A stretch of 64,000 nucleotides of DNA from Hymenobacter psychrotolerans DSM 18569 (GTDB lineage: Bacteria; Bacteroidota; Bacteroidia; Cytophagales; Hymenobacteraceae), in the NCBI RefSeq assembly GCF_900142395.1, contig NZ_FRAS01000003.1, positions 124,001-188,000 on the forward strand, given 5' to 3'. A model generated the notes under the pieces. That model was not told the DNA's origin. It made no database searches and worked only from the letters and a program-made list of their open reading frames with translations. Position 1 is the first letter of the stretch; every line of letters begins with the position of its first letter. The translations under genes were made by a program, and so were the position numbers. Positions 63,791 to 64,000 of this stretch are shown here, in pieces.

Positions 63791-64000
63791 ATGCATCTGG
63801 TTATTATCGGCAATGGTATTACGGGCGTCAGCTGCGCGCTGGCCGTGCGCCGCCTGCGCCCCAAGGCCCGCATCACGCTGGTATCCGACGAGACGCCGCA
63901 CCACTATTCCCGCACGGCCCTGATGTACGTGTACATGGGCCACCTGCGCCCCCAGGACATCAAGCCCTATGGCGACTGGTTCTGGCCCGAAAACCGCCTG
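63791..64000 (+). CDS. FAD-dependent pyridine nucleotide oxidoreductase, N-terminus (cut by window edge)
   Basis: First 70 codons from the ATG at 63791. The FAD-binding GxGxxG-type strand-loop-helix MHLVIIGNGITGVSCALAVRRLRPKARITLVSDE opens the protein, as in NADH oxidases and nitrite/rubredoxin reductase-like enzymes. YSRTALMYVYMGHL follows. The frame is open to the window end. Which enzyme it is cannot be told from this part. Confidence 0.8.
   Translation, partial: MHLVIIGNGITGVSCALAVRRLRPKARITLVSDETPHHYSRTALMYVYMGHLRPQDIKPYGDWFWPENRL

Noticed and set aside
1..64000. tRNA, rRNA and CRISPR arrays
   Set aside because: Intergenic gaps were read for T-loop-like strings, long conserved rRNA blocks and regular repeats with spacers; none were found.

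Overview
The window looks like chromosomal DNA of a high-GC member of the Bacteroidota, most probably Hymenobacter or a close relative in the Hymenobacteraceae. The grounds are: GC-rich codon use; promoter -7 elements of the Bacteroidota form TAnnTTTG rather than TATAAT; type IX secretion (T9SS) parts (a PorT-like barrel beside ubiE, a PorE-like OmpA protein) and a secreted protein with a T9SS C-terminal sorting domain; carboxypeptidase-regulatory/TonB-type receptors; and Bacteroidota-only families such as DUF5606. I find 58 protein genes (two cut by the window edges), no tRNA, rRNA or CRISPR, and no intact mobile element.

Layout. 1-7.8 kb: porin plus MFS uptake pair, a transposase-derived zinc-ribbon/HTH protein, an M28 peptidase, a TPR sensor with a degenerate kinase domain, a flavin reductase and two unknowns. 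7.9-11 kb: ald-like dehydrogenase, tsaE, aminotransferase. 11.3-17.1 kb: two paralogous TonB-type outer-membrane receptors bracketing a MarR regulator, with two matching palindromes placed either side of the -7 element of the second receptor. 17.3-24.9 kb: trmN6, an ABC pair, a saccharopine-dehydrogenase-like enzyme, cdd plus esterase, SDR, and the overlapping ubiE-porT pair. 25-35.9 kb: PorE-like protein, engB, a TonB-domain protein, DUF5606, fbp, lysC, a PerR-type Fur protein next to a 2-Cys peroxiredoxin, kdtA and rsgA.

35.9-48.6 kb is the most unusual part: a stand-alone BLUF blue-light sensor upstream of a PAS histidine kinase; a fasciclin lipoprotein; a cyclophilin; a lower-GC T9SS cargo gene bracketed by two nearly identical hairpins; a MoxR-ATPase/VWA pair split by a REP-like palindrome, with a CPCC protein behind it; a DUF427 gene; two tandem lipoproteins resembling PliI inhibitors of invertebrate-type lysozyme; and an acyl-ACP desaturase. 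48.7-64 kb: a small surface-polysaccharide group (membrane protein, GT2, flippase), corA, nadR, a very large membrane-anchored unknown, two related lipoproteins, an FKBP lipoprotein, an APC permease, a TM/carboxypeptidase-regulatory protein, a disordered acidic protein and the start of an FAD oxidoreductase.

The points most worth following are the MarR/receptor switch, the BLUF-kinase module, the pseudokinase, the PliI pair and the PerR-like regulator that has lost its structural zinc site. No wholly new multi-gene system could be proved by reading alone.
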